Positions 10,821 to 23,310 of a stretch of DNA of 64,000 nt are shown here, in pieces. Source of the stretch: Heterohyrax brucei (lineage: Eukaryota > Chordata > Mammalia > Hyracoidea > Procaviidae); assembly GCA_028571685.1 (NCBI GenBank), contig CM053142.1:70953296-71017295 (forward strand). The letters run 5' to 3'. The translations under genes and the position numbers were made by a program. The notes beneath the pieces were generated by a model. It searched no databases. It saw only the letters and a list, made by a program, of their open reading frames with translations, and was not told where the DNA came from. Numbering within the stretch: position 1 is the first letter of the stretch; each line of letters begins with the position of its first letter.

Positions 10821-13367
10821 CCATCCTTTTCTGTGCTGTGAAATATCTTGAGTGGCAGTGGTGTTAACTCTTCTCTGAAAGTTTGGTGGACTTCTACAGT
10901 GAAGCTGTCTGGGCCAGGACTTTTTGCTTGGGAATTTTAAAATTACTTTTTCAATCTCTTGTGATGAATTTATTTAGTTATTTTATGTCTATTTGTGTTA
11001 GTTTGGGTAGGTAGTGTTTTACTAGAAATTTGTTCATTTCCTCTAGGTTTTCTAATTTATTAGAGCAGTTTTTCATGGTATTGTATTATGATTCTTTTAA
11101 ATTTAATTGGGTCTGTTGTGATATCCTCCGTCTCATTTCTCATTCAAGTTATTTGCTTCCTTTTCTATTTTTCTTTCATCAGTTTGGCCCACTGATTTAT
11201 TCATTTTGTTGACCTTTTCAAGAAACCACGTTTTGGTCTTGTTGAGTCTTCCAATTGCTTTTCTATTCTCCAATTCATTTAGTTCTGCTCTATTTTTTAT
11301 TATCTGTTTTCTTCTAGTGTTTGAGGGGTTCTTATGTTGTTCTCTTTCTACTGGTTCAAGTTATAGGGTTAATTCTCTGATTTGGGCCCTTTCTTCTTTT
11401 TGAATGTGTGCATTGATTGGGATAAATTGACTTCTGAGTAAAGCTTTTGCTGTGGTCCATAGGTTCTGATAGGTTGTGTTTTCATTCTCGTTGGAGTCTA
11501 CAAATTTCTTTATTCTGTTCTTGATTTCTTCTACAACCTAGAAGTTATTGAGCAACGTGCTATTCATTTTCTGAGTGTTTGATTTTTTTTTTTACCATTG
11601 TTTTTTCTGCTATAGATTTAGACTTTTATGACTTTGTGGTCTGAGAAGATGCGTTGCCATATTTCAATGCTTTGGATTTTGTTAAGATTTCATTATAGCC
11701 TAATATGTGGTCTATTCTGGAGAATGTTTCCTGTGCGTTGGAATGAAGGTATACTTGTCCATTTTTAGGTAGAGTGTTTTGGATATGTCTATGAGGTCGA
11801 GTTGGTTGATTATCACATTTAAATCTTGCATGCCTTTATTGAGCTTTCATCTGGATATTCTACCTATCACCAAAAGTGGTATGTTGAAGTCTCCTACTAT
11901 TATTGTGGAGCCACTATCTCACTTTTCAATGCTGTTATAATTCTTTCGTGTATTTAGAAGCACCGTCATTGGGTGGGTAAATATTTAATGTGGTTATGTC
12001 CTCCTGATGTATTGATTCTATAAGCAATATATAGTGATCTTCCTTGTTCCCTGTGGTGGATTTCTCTTTAAAGTCATTTTATCTGAAATTAATATTGCTG
12101 CTCTGCTCTTTTTGAATGTTGTTAGCTTGGTATATATTTTTCCATCCTTTGAGTTTCAGTTTGTTTGTATCTTTAAGTCTAATGTGTATCACCTATAAGC
12201 AGCATATAGATTTTTTTTTTTGGTCCACTCTGCTATTTGACTCTTTATTGGTGCATTTAACCCATTTACATTCAATGTGATTATTGATAGGTGTGAATTC
12301 AGAACTTCATTGTTACCTTTTTGTATATTGCTGACAGTTTCTTTGTTCTACTTTTCCAAGTCATTTTTCTTTATGGGTTCCTTTTTCATCCTTTTGTTGT
12401 TGTTGGTTTTATGTCTGCTGAGCCTTCTTGATTTTGTTTCTTGTTTTGATGTGGAGGATTGTGAATTTCCTTTTTAGCTAATTTAATATTTACCCCAAAT
12501 ATTCTATGTTTAAGCTAGTCTTTAATTTCTTTGTACCACCTTGACATCCTCTTCATCTGAAAGTTCTATGAATAATTTGTCCCCCTTTTTAGTGTATAAT
12601 GTTGTCATCAGTTACGTACTCAGAACTATGTTTCCCTAATTTTAGTGTTTTAGCTTTGATTTACTTTTTATGGTTTCCTTACCCATTTTGATATCTGGAT
12701 GCTGTGTTCTACACTGTATCCTTGAATATATATATGATATTTTGATTTTGTAATTGAAGGACTTCCTTCAGTATTGTAATTTTGGGTTTTAATTAAATTT
12801 TGTAAAAATGGGTTTTACAAATTCTGTAAACTTCTGTTTATCTGGGAATGTCCTAGTTTTGCTGTCATATTTGAGACACATATTTGCATGATATATAATT
12901 CTTGGTTGGCAGTTTTTTTTCCCTTCAAGCCTTTGTGTATGTCATCCCATTACCTTCTTACAGGCATAGTTTCTACTGAGAAATCTGAGATTCATCTTAA
13001 AGGCTCTATTTTGTTTGTTATTTTTTGTTTAAGCCTAGCTGACATAAAAGTCTCTCCTGATCTTTAGTTTGGTAAGTTCAATTATAGTATGTCTCGATGT
13101 CTTTCTTTTGGTATCTACCTTGTGTGGAGTTCAATGAGCATCTTGGATAGATATCTTCTTGTCATTCATGGTATCAAGGAACTTTTCTGTCTACATATCT
13201 TCAAGAATTCACTTTGTATTTCCTGTTATTCCCCCATTCTGGTACTTCAGTCATTCATAAATTATTCCTCTTGATAGACATCTACAAATCTACTAGTGAT
13301 TCCTCATTTTTTGAAATTCTTTTATTTGTTTTTTCCTTATGTGAGGACTGTCAAGTTTGTGAACTCA

Positions 13368-13866
13368 ATGAGGTGCTACATACCTCATTGCTGAATATCA
13401 CTATGGTCACCTTTGAAGTACTCCTTCTGGGAAGATATGCACCAATACTAGCACCTAGTCCACCCTTTAAGGCAACTTTGGAAATGTTTTTCTGGAATGG
13501 CCATCAGAGCTGTCATTGTATTAACCTTGATGTCCTGAATGTCATCAAAACATCTTCCATTCAGTATTTCCTTTATCTTTGGGCAAAGAAAGAGGTCATT
13601 GGGTGCCAGATCAGGTGAGTGGGGAGGGTATTTCAATACAATTATTTGTTTCCTGGCTAAAAACTCCATCATGGACAAGTATGTAATTAAAGTTGCAAAC
13701 TTGCCACGTGTTTCCATGTGCAATGGCCATTCCAGAAAGAGTTCTCATATTTCTTTGAAGGGTAGACTAGGCATTAGTGCTTAACTTCCCAAGGTGTATA
13801 CTTGAAAGTGTACCACAGTGTTATTCAGCAATGACATATATAACACTTAGAATAATTAAGTTCATG
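13368..13866 (-). mobile_element. Mariner-family remnant with inverted arms (copy 2)
   Basis: The minus strand encodes a decayed mariner transposase C-terminal part from about 13,723 to 13,448: 'YPPHSPDLAPNDLF' keeps the family's catalytic-region wording, followed by 'FDDIQDIK' and 'HFQSCLKGWTR'. At 13,715-13,866 the plus strand carries a second, shorter copy of the C-terminal end in inverted orientation. The ends are related by about 130 bp of inverted repeat with 'gatattcagcaatga' type termini. Confidence 0.75.
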
Positions 13867-15239
13867 GACTTACCTGTATATCCTGGTGCTTTATCTTCAG
13901 CCTGACTAATTCTGAATTCCATTAACTCAGTCCTGCTCCTCTGACTTCTTATTACTTCCTATTAAATTGTCAAATTCTGTAATTTTATCATTAATCTGCT
14001 GAATTTTAGATTGGTGTTGATCAAGTATTTCTTGCAACCTGTTTAATTTTTCATTATGTTCTGTTGCACTTTTCATAAACTACTTTCTCATGTTTTGAAG
14101 AGCTCTAAACATTAGTGTTTTGTATTCTACCTCTGATATTGCAGAAAGTCTTCTTTGTCTAGAAAGTACTTTGATTCTTTATTTTGGTTGTTTTCTTAAG
14201 CCATGGTGGTCTGGTCTGCTTCTTTAAATGATTAGAAATTTACTGTTGTTTCTGAGACATCAGAAAGTTGTAATTTATTTGGTTGGTAATTGTGTTTTAA
14301 CATACATAGAATCTACTTTTTGAGTGTCCAAATACAGTTTCATTGTTTGTGCTAGTTTGATTATTGGAGCCTTAAAAATTCCAAAGCCCTGTCACCATAT
14401 TGTTAAAGCTGTGCATGCACTGAGACAGGTAGGTGGAGTTGCTTGTTCGGGGGAACAAACAGAATGTTTTTCCTTCCACTGCCTTTGTTTTCCTCTCCTT
14501 GTCCAAGGGAATAGCTCAGAGCACACATGTAAGATGTCCCAGATAGTACATCAGAGTTTAGTGTTTGGTGAAGAGCAGTGAAGGGAGGGGGAATGCTAGG
14601 GAAAAGGTGAGAAACCAGCATTTCAGAAAGTTTTAAATCTGCAAGAGTTTGCATGCACTTAGCTTATGATGCTCAGGTGGAAATCCTCTGAGGTTCTGTA
14701 GGTACAGTCATCTGAAGCTCAGCTTCTCTGCTGAGAAAGACATGCTCTGCTCATGGCATTGCTGCTCTGTTCAGCTGATGCTGCCAGAGTGCTACAACTT
14801 GTCTTGACAGGTTGAATCAGGTCCCTCTGTGGGTTACACATTTAATTCTGGCAGAAGTAGTTGCTTATGGAACTGCTTTTCCCTCCCTGTTATCCAGTCC
14901 AATCTCAGCTTTCTGCCTGACATTCAGGGCTCTTAGAATGTCCTATATAATTCCTCCCATAGTTTTTTTGGTTCTTTGTTGTCAGAGGGGTCAGGGGATA
15001 CATGTGGCTACTCCATCACCTTAGTCACACCTTCCAAGTTGTAATCTTCTAAGGAAGTGGATTGCCATACCTTTTTCCTGTAGAGCAGCTAGTGTGTTGG
15101 AACATCTGGACTTTTCTTTAGGAGAGAAAAACAATTTCTGTGCTATCAGTGATCTATTCAAAGGTTAGCTATTACAAAAGAAAGCTTCCTCATATGTAAA
15201 ACTGAGTTAGTAATAATTTCCACAGGATTAAATTACATG

Positions 15240-15400
15240 GGAAGCACCCATGGTACAATGATTAAGAGATATGGCTACTAACCAAAAGGTCACCAGTTCA
15301 AATCCACCAGCCTTTCTCTGAAACCCTACGGGGCAGTTGCACTCTGTCCTGTAGGTAGCTATGAATCAGAATCAATTGATATCAAGTGTTTTTTTTCTGT
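15240..15400 (+). repeat. AfroSINE
   Basis: Sense copy: tRNA-like head with a B-box-like 'cagttcaaatccacca', then 'ggggcagttgcactctgtcc' and an RTE-like tail before a T-run. Confidence 0.8.
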
Positions 15401-15494
15401 GTTTCAGTTTCCTCAGCTGCTACATTGAGTTAGTAATAATTTCCATTGTATTCAATGGTATTAATCAACATATGTGAAGCACTTAATATTTAAC

Positions 15495-15668
15495 ATATAA
15501 AAAACTCCAACTGGTTACCATCAAATTGATTCCAACTCACAGCCAAACCCATAGGACAGAGTAGAACTACCCCATAGTGTGTCCAGAGAGTGGCTTAGGA
15601 ATCCAAACTACTGACCTTTTGGTTGGCAGCAGGGCTCCTAACCCCCGTGCCACCAGGGTTTCTCCTGG
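15495..15668 (-). repeat. AfroSINE
   Basis: Antisense copy from 'ttgattccaactcacag' through 'gaccttttggttggcagc' to 'gccaccagggtttctcc'. Confidence 0.85.
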
Positions 15669-15671
15669 TGC

Positions 15672-16153
15672 ATAGTGTCATGGATTGAGTTGTGTTCCCT
15701 AGAGAATCTATCTAGGCCATAATAACTGATATTGTGTGATGTTCTTCCATAGAGGAATTCCTGCCTGTATGATGTTAATGAGGGTGAATGGTTGCTGTTG
15801 TGTTGGTAAAGCAAGATTCAGTGCGTAAGATTGTTTTGTGCCTTGAGGCAGTCATTTGGGATATAAAGCAGAGGAGCTATCAGAGACATTTGGGGGGGAC
15901 CTCATACTACCAAGAAATCAGTGCCAGGATCTGAGCATGTCTTTTGGAAAGGACCAGGATCCTTGTACCTCAGAAGCTTCTGTAAGGTGAATATTGATGA
16001 CAGGGACCTTCTTCCAGTGCTGGTAGAGAAAGTGTTCCCTGGAACTGATACCCTGAATTTGTACTGTTAGCTTAGAGGACTGTGACAAATAACATTTCTC
16101 TTTTTAACGCCATCAATTCCTGGTATGTCTGTTAGAGCAGTACCCGATAACTA
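15672..16153 (+). mobile_element. MaLR-like solo LTR
   Basis: Sense copy of the family also at 9,223 (antisense), 24,485 and 61,504. It runs from 'gtcatggattgagttgtg' through 'acctcatactaccaagaaa' to an AATAAC-type signal near 16,088 and 'agcagtacccgataacta'. I see no internal coding sequence. The exact family name needs a repeat library. Confidence 0.7.
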
Positions 16154-16699
16154 AAACCCATAGTAAGTGATACGTGTTAGTTATTATTAGCAAGGCTGCC
16201 TTTCCAAGTATTTTTCCTGATGTTATCATAGAAATTCCTCTTTGTAACAAAAGATATTTGCTATATAAAACTGTTTGGGTAGGGGTTTGATCAATCCTTG
16301 GTTTTGAGCAGCTAGTATAATTGACTCACTGAAGAATTCACTTACAAAGAGTAAGAGTACACACTCCCAACTGTTCACTAAGTAAAAAGTTAATATTAGC
16401 AAAACTTTGAAGCAAGCTGACTGTCTTACAACAATTAAGAACATTCCCTTGGTAGGAAATTAATGTTGTTGTTATGAACCACCTGGTTGATGCTCACTTG
16501 TCAAAGATGAAAAGTATAAAGTTTTTATCACATTACGAAAAGCTTAAAAAATTTACTGTTAGATGAAAAAGACAGTAGAAAAGCTGTTATGATTATAGTA
16601 GTTGTGTTAGGTATTTACATAAACAAGAGGAGAAAACATGAAAAGAGTTTATCTTGTAGTTGCTAATAGTGTTGAAATAATGCTATTTTTATAACCAGA
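16154..16699. other. Intergenic, unassigned
   Basis: A+T-rich sequence without a recognisable repeat or gene. The open frame at 16,226-16,444 on the minus strand has no domain signal. Confidence 0.4.
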
Positions 16700-16834
16700 G
16701 TTGAATTCTCAAGGTTTTCTTTTTTTTTTTTAATATTCTGTGAAAAACATCACACTAGCTGTACATCTTCCAAGACAAGCGTATTCTGTGAAAAACATCA
16801 TTACCTTTGGTCATATTTCTAAACAAACTTTGTT
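16700..16834 (+). repeat. Long direct duplication, left copy (with filler)
   Basis: Matches 17,105-17,190 from 'gttgaattctcaag' to 'aacaaactttgtt'. It contains an extra stretch of about 48 bp: a piece 'cactagctgtacatcttcc' that looks like RTE sequence, then a second copy of 'tattctgtgaaaaacatca'. Confidence 0.85.
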
Positions 16835-17104
16835 GGTTCTGACTCATAGTGACTCATTTACAACAGAACGAGACCCTGCCTGCTCCTGAGCCATCCTCAC
16901 AATCTTTGCTGTGTTTGAACTTATTGCTGCAGCCACTATGTCAGTCCGTGTTATTGAGGGTCTACCTCTGTTTCACTGACCATCTGCCTCAACAAGCATG
17001 ATTCTCTCCTTCAGGTACTGATTCCTCCTAATAACGTATCCCAAGTTTGTGAGACAAAAATCTCACCGCACTCGCTTACAAGGAGCACACTAGCTCCTTG
17101 TAGT
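16835..17104 (-). mobile_element. RTE LINE 3' fragment between duplicated flanks
   Basis: Antisense RTE 3' region, matching the order at 2,380-2,620 and 57,190-57,440, e.g. 'actgattcctcctaataacg' and the stretch ending near 'acaaggagcacactagct'. The break lies where RTE would continue with the piece now found as filler in the left duplicate. Confidence 0.7.
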
Positions 17105-17190
17105 GTTGAATTCTCAAGTTTTTCTTTTTTTTTTTAATATTCTGTGAAAAACATCATTACCTTTGGTCATATTTCTAAACAAACTTTGTT
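17105..17190 (+). repeat. Long direct duplication, right copy
   Basis: Simple form of the duplication, without the 48-bp addition of the left copy. Probably the ancestral state. Confidence 0.85.
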
Positions 17191-17845
17191 TCCAAAGAAA
17201 ACTTTATTGACAGAGCATTTAGCAACTGTGAGTGGGCTGAGAATGAAAGTGTCCTTCCCACCCTAGGGTACACTGGTGGAAGTGGAGCTAGAAGTGTTAG
17301 TGTATGTAGAATGAAAATAGAAACTAATATTAATGCCTATGAGGTTTGCAATACCTGTGATGATACTCCTGAATAACAGAAGCAGGAATCCTAGTTGTGA
17401 TGACTTGTCTGGAACTGATACCCTGATACCCTTGTCTACTATGATAATTTGGTGATTAATCCCGTCTATTTATTGTCTCTTCTTGTGAATACCTGGCCTG
17501 GCAGAAAGCAGGCTGAAAATCCAGGGGTTATGGAATGTGTTTCCATCTTTCAATTTATTTTGCTGCACAGATTCTGAGATTCAGGACAAGCAAAAGAAAG
17601 AAAAGAAAAGTGCTGTTTTTTGTCAGGATACCAATACTTTTTCTTATTAGAAAGATTTGGGTTTAATACTGTCATATTATTCAGAGACCAGGCCAGTAGA
17701 AAGTGTCAACCAAGCTGTAACCTACCTCCCATGCCTTTTCTTCCATGTACATTACTACAATGCCCCAATGATCAAATATCGGTCAACTTACTCCAGTGTT
17801 CTTCCTTCAACTGAGTCATGAGTGGAGGTTTTGTCAGAAAAAGAA
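17191..17845. other. Intergenic, unassigned
   Basis: No gene or clear repeat recognised. Confidence 0.4.
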
Positions 17846-17849
17846 CATT

Positions 17850-18330
17850 TTCCGTGACCACACACAGCCCTCTCTCTTCCAGACCCACTGCCTGCCTGAC
17901 TTCTCACCCCTCTCTGGTCTCCTACATTGAACTACTTGCTTTCCTCCAGTACTTTTGAAACTTTCTACCTCTAAGTCCTTGTGCTGGTGGCTCCCTTTTC
18001 TTGTAAACTTTTTTCATAGATGTCCACATAAATGTCCATAACCTCCTTAAGCCTTTGCTCATCTGTCATCTTTTGAATGAAATTTACCTTGACATCAACA
18101 CTTAAATTGTCAAGTCAGCTTCCTAATGTGTGACACTCCTGATCCCTCTTGCTTTGCCTTCTTTATTTTTTTTCATAAAACTTGTCAATTTATGCACTGC
18201 TATGTTTATTTTGGTTACCTTCTCTCCCCATGCCCTGCAACATAAGGCAGGGATTTTTGTCTTCTTGTTCACTCTTTCTTGCCGCTGAGAACTATGTCCA
18301 GTGATAAGCATTTGATATTTCTTTGTTAAG
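17850..18330 (+). repeat. L2 LINE remnant
   Basis: Order of L2 3' wording: 'ttaagcctttgctcatctgt', 'ccttctttatttttttt', then 'aaggcagggatttttgtctt' and 'gttcactc'. Diverged. Confidence 0.6.
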
Positions 18331-18489
18331 TGTGTGACTTTACAGATCATGTGCCCATGAAATGTGACACCTGCTTTTACCTCCTTAAAAATGTGTAGCA
18401 AAAAGATAAATGAAGAAATTGGCTTGCATGTGACCTCTTCATATTCGGCAATAACATTTCAAGGAAAATACGTTATAATTTGCTTAAGG

Positions 18490-18695
18490 TAATGTTGAGT
18501 TGGAGCCTTAGTGATACAGTGGTTAAGCACTTGGCTACTAACTGCAAGGTCAGCAGTTCGAACCCTCCAGCCATTCTGTGGAAGACCTGGCAATCTGCTT
18601 CTGTAAAGGTTGCAGTCTGTGAGACCCTACAGGATAGTTCTACTCTGTTTTGTAGCATTGTTACAAATCAGAATTGGTTTGATAGCAATGGTTTT
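18490..18695 (+). repeat. AfroSINE
   Basis: Sense copy with head 'gatacagtggttaagcactt', B-box-like 'cagcagttcgaaccctcca' and tail 'ttgatagcaatggttttta'. Sequence from 18,696 to 19,245 is unassigned. Confidence 0.85.
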
Positions 18696-19249
18696 TATTT
18701 TTTGGTTTATATTGGGTTAATTTTTCTGTTGGTACTTATATATCAGATTTAATTCCATTGTTTTATCAGGAGATCACAGGATTTTCTTCCTCTTTTATTA
18801 ATGTCTTGAGTGAAGATAGGTATTCTGTATACCTAAAAATATTTTCAAATAATTAAACTATTAGCTAAATGTAAGCAAGTCAGAAATTCAGTCCTGTTTT
18901 ATACCTTTCCAGTTTACTTTTATTTCTAGTGGCAGAATATTACTACATTGACTTATTTTTGAGGTAATATTAAAATAAAGATTTTGCAAGATCATAAAAA
19001 TTGATTTGAATCTGTGCAGCTTGTTTCATAGACAGCTTATGACCAGATGGCCAAAGTCCAATGAAATGTCAGAGTTATAAACAATTTCATGACCAATTTT
19101 GCAATGCAATGACAGCATTTATCAATGATTAATAGTAACAGCAATTTCTGAGGCTTGCCTATTTGTCCTAACTGTGGGCTTGGGACATAGTGTGCAGATT
19201 CTTAAGAAGCAAGTAGACATATTTTTTTTTAAGGAATTACTTAGAGAAA

Positions 19250-19410
19250 TGGAAACCCTGGTGGCATAGTGGTTAAGTGCTATGTTTGCTAATCAAAAAG
19301 TTGGCAGTTCAAGTCTGCCAGGTGCCCCTTGGAAACTCTATAGGGCAGTTCTATTCTGTCCTATAGGATCATTGTTAGTCGGAATTGACTTGATGGCAAT
19401 GGCTTTTTAC
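19250..19410 (+). repeat. AfroSINE
   Basis: Sense copy from 'gaaaccctggtggcatagtg' to 'ggaattgacttgatggcaat'. Confidence 0.85.
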
Positions 19411-20344
19411 ATAGAAAAAAAAGAAGTCCATAATTAAGAGAGAGTAGTGCCCCCTTTTTAAAAATCTACTGAGGCTCCTTCAATTTCTTAAATGATATAA
19501 AATTGCTATAAAAGAGAGAGAAAAGAAGATGAGGAAAAAAAGAAGTCAGATATTATCATATGCTCTTTTCCCAATCAGTGGGGTAGAGCTAAGTGGTAAA
19601 AGTTACACTGTGGCAAATGTCTCTCCAAAAGAAACTGTTACGTAACAGTGTCTAAGATTTTTGAGAATGGCAATCCTGCCAAAGGTCTTCATGTAGGAGG
19701 CAAAACAAGAACAAGACAAGAGAGATGGTAGCTCCAATATAGGACTGAACATCAGCCCCACACATGCCCCTTCCTCTCCACATACATACTAGACTTCTTG
19801 TCAGCTCCCAGGTTGTGTAAAGGATTTTCAGATTCCTCACAGGTTCTTGTGGGTTTTGTAATAATCAAGAAATTGATGCAACAAAGATACAGCTATGTTT
19901 TAAGTATTTAAAATAAATTTCAGAAGTGCCTCACATATACATCGTTTCACAACTTTCTCTGAGTAAACAGTGTAGCACTTGTTATCATTAGACATTTGGA
20001 AATGGAAAGAATGAGGTTTATGTTGTCCAAAAACAGAGTAACAGAAATAGGCTCGTTCTCCTAATTATCTCTTGAAAACTCAACTGGCCAATATATTAAG
20101 AGAATCATGGGGTAGCAGTTCCCCAGAGGCTATTGGAAGGAAGCCAGTTATAATTCACAGCTTACACTTAAACTTTCTCCATAAATTGTAACGTATCTCT
20201 TTAGGATTGAATCAGTGCTGAGTCATTATAGATACTGTGATTTTTAGCTTATGTATTCTCTTAGAAGAAAAAACTATATATGATGCAATAAAAATAGCAC
20301 TATAGCCACAGCTGATGAGATCAATGATGGTGGTTGCAGGGGGA
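19411..20344. other. Intergenic, unassigned
   Basis: A+T-rich, no gene or repeat recognised by eye. Confidence 0.4.
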
Positions 20345-20508
20345 GTGTAAACCCTGGTAATGTTACAGTTAAATGCTACAGCGGCTAACAAAAAGGTTGA
20401 CAGTTGAAATCCACCAGACACTCCTTGGAAACTCTATGATGCAGTTCTCTGTTCTATAGGGTCACTATGAATCAACTGGATAACAACAAGTATTGTTTTT
20501 TTTTTTTT
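20345..20508 (+). repeat. AfroSINE with T-run
   Basis: Sense copy from 'gtaaaccctggtaatgttac' to 'caactggataacaacaag', followed by a run of T. Confidence 0.8.
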
Positions 20509-22354
20509 TTTTCTGGAAGGGAGGGAGTTGATCTGTACTGATGGTTGTGGGCTGGGGCTGGAAATCTTTACAACTGTTCATTTTCAGCTCTCAGCATTGG
20601 GATTTGAAAGAGAGGCTACAGGTGAGACAATAGGGAGCCTACAAAGAGAATTAGTATAAAACTTTTTTGGTGACAGCTCTGAGAAAAGTTAAGAAACTGA
20701 AGTAATTGTATCTCTTAGAACAATGCTTTATAATGCAAGATAGAAAGATAAAAATAAATTGAAAATTGTGACTAAAACAGTGTAATAAGATAATGAACTA
20801 AAGACAAGGTAAAAATTAAACCTTAAAAGCAAAAATAACTAAATTTAAGCTAAGGGGAAAAATTCTAATATGAAAAATGAGATAAAGTAGTGAAAAGCTG
20901 AAATAAGCAAAAGAAATCAGTAGAATACAAAACGTAAGGAAAAAAAGGGAGGTAAGAGATAGAGTAGATTCAGTGATTCAAAAGATGGGTAAATACCAAT
21001 TTAAAATAAAATCTATGCATCCAAATGTCAACAGACTAAATATTATAGTAGTTTTTGCCAGTTTCCCACTAAAATACCTAAGATGAAACAAAGTAGGGAA
21101 AAAAAAGCTAGATACAAAGACTCATGGTCAAATCAGTGTCCCTTTATGTTGAATGATTCGTCATTGATGATAGATTTGCGAACAAACAGCAGCTCCATCT
21201 ACCAGAAAGAGGGCTGAAAGATGCTTCTTGCCCATTCTCTGCTCCAGTGTTCACATTCACAGCATCATGATGAACCAGGAAACTGAGCGGACGTCCCTGG
21301 ACTGCCTGTGCAGTTGCTCTGGAGAAAGACCGAGACTCTTTAGACCATCTTTTGACTTCAACTTCGTTATTCAATTTAAAAGCAATCTTCATAAAGGCCG
21401 GGGCTGGAAGAGGTATGGGATAGGGGAAACCAAAAATGTTTTTGGATATTAAAGAAAGTTTTTTTTTCTTTCTTTTTTTAGCATCTTCATGTGTAACATA
21501 TAAACTGCATTAGATGGTGAATTTGTTTTTTTTTTTATTCACTAATATTTCACAGGATTAGAAAACAGAAAATGGGACTAGGAGATTAACCAAATTTAGC
21601 ATAGCAGAATCAGCCAAGATCAAAGCACTTCAAGATTTTTTATAGTGACTTATGACGCAATGGCAGTTGGTTTTGCTTTTCTTTTTTTAAATATGTATAT
21701 ACAACTGGAAAAAAATCATAGCCAAACACTGTGAAACAGTACAGAAGCTTTAGACACCCCGATTTTAAAAGGGAAGTTAAAATACACAGCAAGGATTTAA
21801 CTCGTTTTGTAAAATTGACTTGTGTTTTCTCCTATTTTAAAGATTCCTGGTTTCTGTCACCAGGGCTCTGGCAGGAAGTCATACATTAACTGCAGGAGTC
21901 ACAAAAATAATGTCTGCAGTTTTCACATCTTTTTAAGAAACATTAAAACAGATAAGGAGCCCATGGGAGACACCAGTGCCGGTTGGGAACCCCCTGCTTC
22001 ATATGACAACCAAAAGTGGTCTGAATCTCTGCTCCTGATGCTTATCTCCTGAGAACCCTGAGGCCTCTCAATGCATACCTCTCTTTATAATCAATCACAT
22101 TGTTTGACCAGCTTCTTATATACCCCAACCTCACTTGATGATTTTTCAAACAGGTTTTTGATGTAGAGAGTCCTCCCTGTTCCCTATGTCTGCTAGTGCA
22201 CAGTTATAATTTTTTTTTGATCACTCACCCAGTTACCTGTCTCAGAGACTGGCTTTTTAGAGCGGGTAACAAGACTCTGGAGTTTTATCCGGTAACGATT
22301 GTTGCTATTGTTAGCTGCTATCAAGAGTGTCTCTGACTCAGTGAACCTTAGGCA
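20509..22354. other. Intergenic, unassigned
   Basis: An A-rich stretch at 20,690-21,120 may be an old LINE. I see no coding sequence with family resemblance; frames at 21,144-21,452 and 21,822-22,052 carry no motif. Confidence 0.4.
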
Positions 22355-22520
22355 TACAGCCTTGGTCTGGAAACTTGGCTGAAACCTGTTCACCATCAAA
22401 GCAACACACAAACTGCATGATGACTGCATGGAGCACATGGGTTGGGAATTCACTGAGAATCCAAACTAGGTCTCCAACATGGAAAGCAAGATTTCTACCA
22501 CCGAACCACCACTATCTCTA
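22355..22520 (-). repeat. AfroSINE-related repeat, second type
   Basis: Antisense copy with 'cttggtctggaaacttgg', 'gtctccaacatggaaagcaa' and 'tctaccaccgaaccaccac', related to 29,185-29,490. Confidence 0.6.
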
Positions 22521-22846
22521 GCCACACAGTGCAGTATATCACTGCTCACTGTCACTGCTAGCTGTGATTTCCTAAACTGACTTCGGGATATGTTAATAGG
22601 TTGGAAACCACAAACTGAAAAACACTGCCATAGATGAAGGATTTTGGGGAGGCACTTGACGCTGACATAGGTGCTGAGGACAGTAAACTGACCTACAGAT
22701 CTAAGTCTTGGAAAGTCATTAAACCTGTCTATACAGTACATGAATGAAACCAAGATAAATCTACATACCTGTTAGTGAGTGAGTCTGGTAAGATGACTGC
22801 TCCTTTAAGGATGTGTAAAGCAGAAAAAACAGGAAAGTATATTAAA

Positions 22847-22868
22847 ACACACACACACACACACACAA
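22847..22868 (+). repeat. (CA)n microsatellite
   Basis: About 11 CA units. A mixed TA/TG run lies near 23,118-23,142. Sequence from 22,521 to 23,134 is otherwise unassigned. Confidence 0.9.
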
Positions 22869-23149
22869 CACCACAAATGCCAAGAAAAGAATGAATTGAT
22901 TTTACAATTCAGAGAGTCTATTTTAAAACAATTTACCAAATAAATTGAACGACAAACATTAAACTGTTTGACATCAACAACAGGATGCAACAAATATGAT
23001 CTCCATGATGCAAAGACAGGAAGCCTTGGGAAAGGAAAGACTGAGACAAAAGAACAGGTAGGTAACAATAAGATAAAGACAAGCTGATATAAGAAAACTG
23101 CATAAATAAAAAATTATACTTATATATGTGTGTATGTGTGTGGAGGGAC

Positions 23150-23310
23150 AATGATAAAGAGGAAGACTTTCACCAAGATAGATTGACACAGTGGCTGCAA
23201 CAGTGGGCTCAAGTAACAATGACTGTGAGGATGGCACAGGACCTGGAAGTCTCTCGTCCTGTTGTAGACGGAGTTGCTATGAGTCAATGTTGACTCAGCA
23301 GCTCCTCACA
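23150..23310 (+). repeat. RTE LINE 3' tail
   Basis: Contains 'gattgacacagtggctgcaa', 'gactgtgaggatggcacagg' and the tail 'gttgctatgagtcaatgttg'. 5' truncated. Sequence from 23,311 to about 24,070 is unassigned A+T-rich DNA. Confidence 0.75.

Larger units (their letters stand above)
6505..15035 (-). mobile_element. L1 LINE, antisense, near full length but decayed
   Basis: Reading right to left on the minus strand: 5' region and ORF1-like sequence (about 15,030-12,500), ORF2 endonuclease and reverse transcriptase region (about 12,500-7,700), then 3' UTR (about 7,450-6,505) ending at an A-rich tail, seen as T-rich sequence at 6,508-6,530. L1 ORF2 wording is clear at 7,640-9,220 and 9,750-12,300, such as the antisense of the end of ORF2 near 7,680-8,100. 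All frames are broken. Three later insertions split it: an LTR-like element, an L1 tail and a mariner derivative. The extent of the 5' side is uncertain. Confidence 0.8.

Noticed and set aside
13214-13618. 134-codon plus-strand frame
   Set aside because: Antisense of L1 ORF1-side sequence and of the mariner remnant; no resemblance to a protein family.
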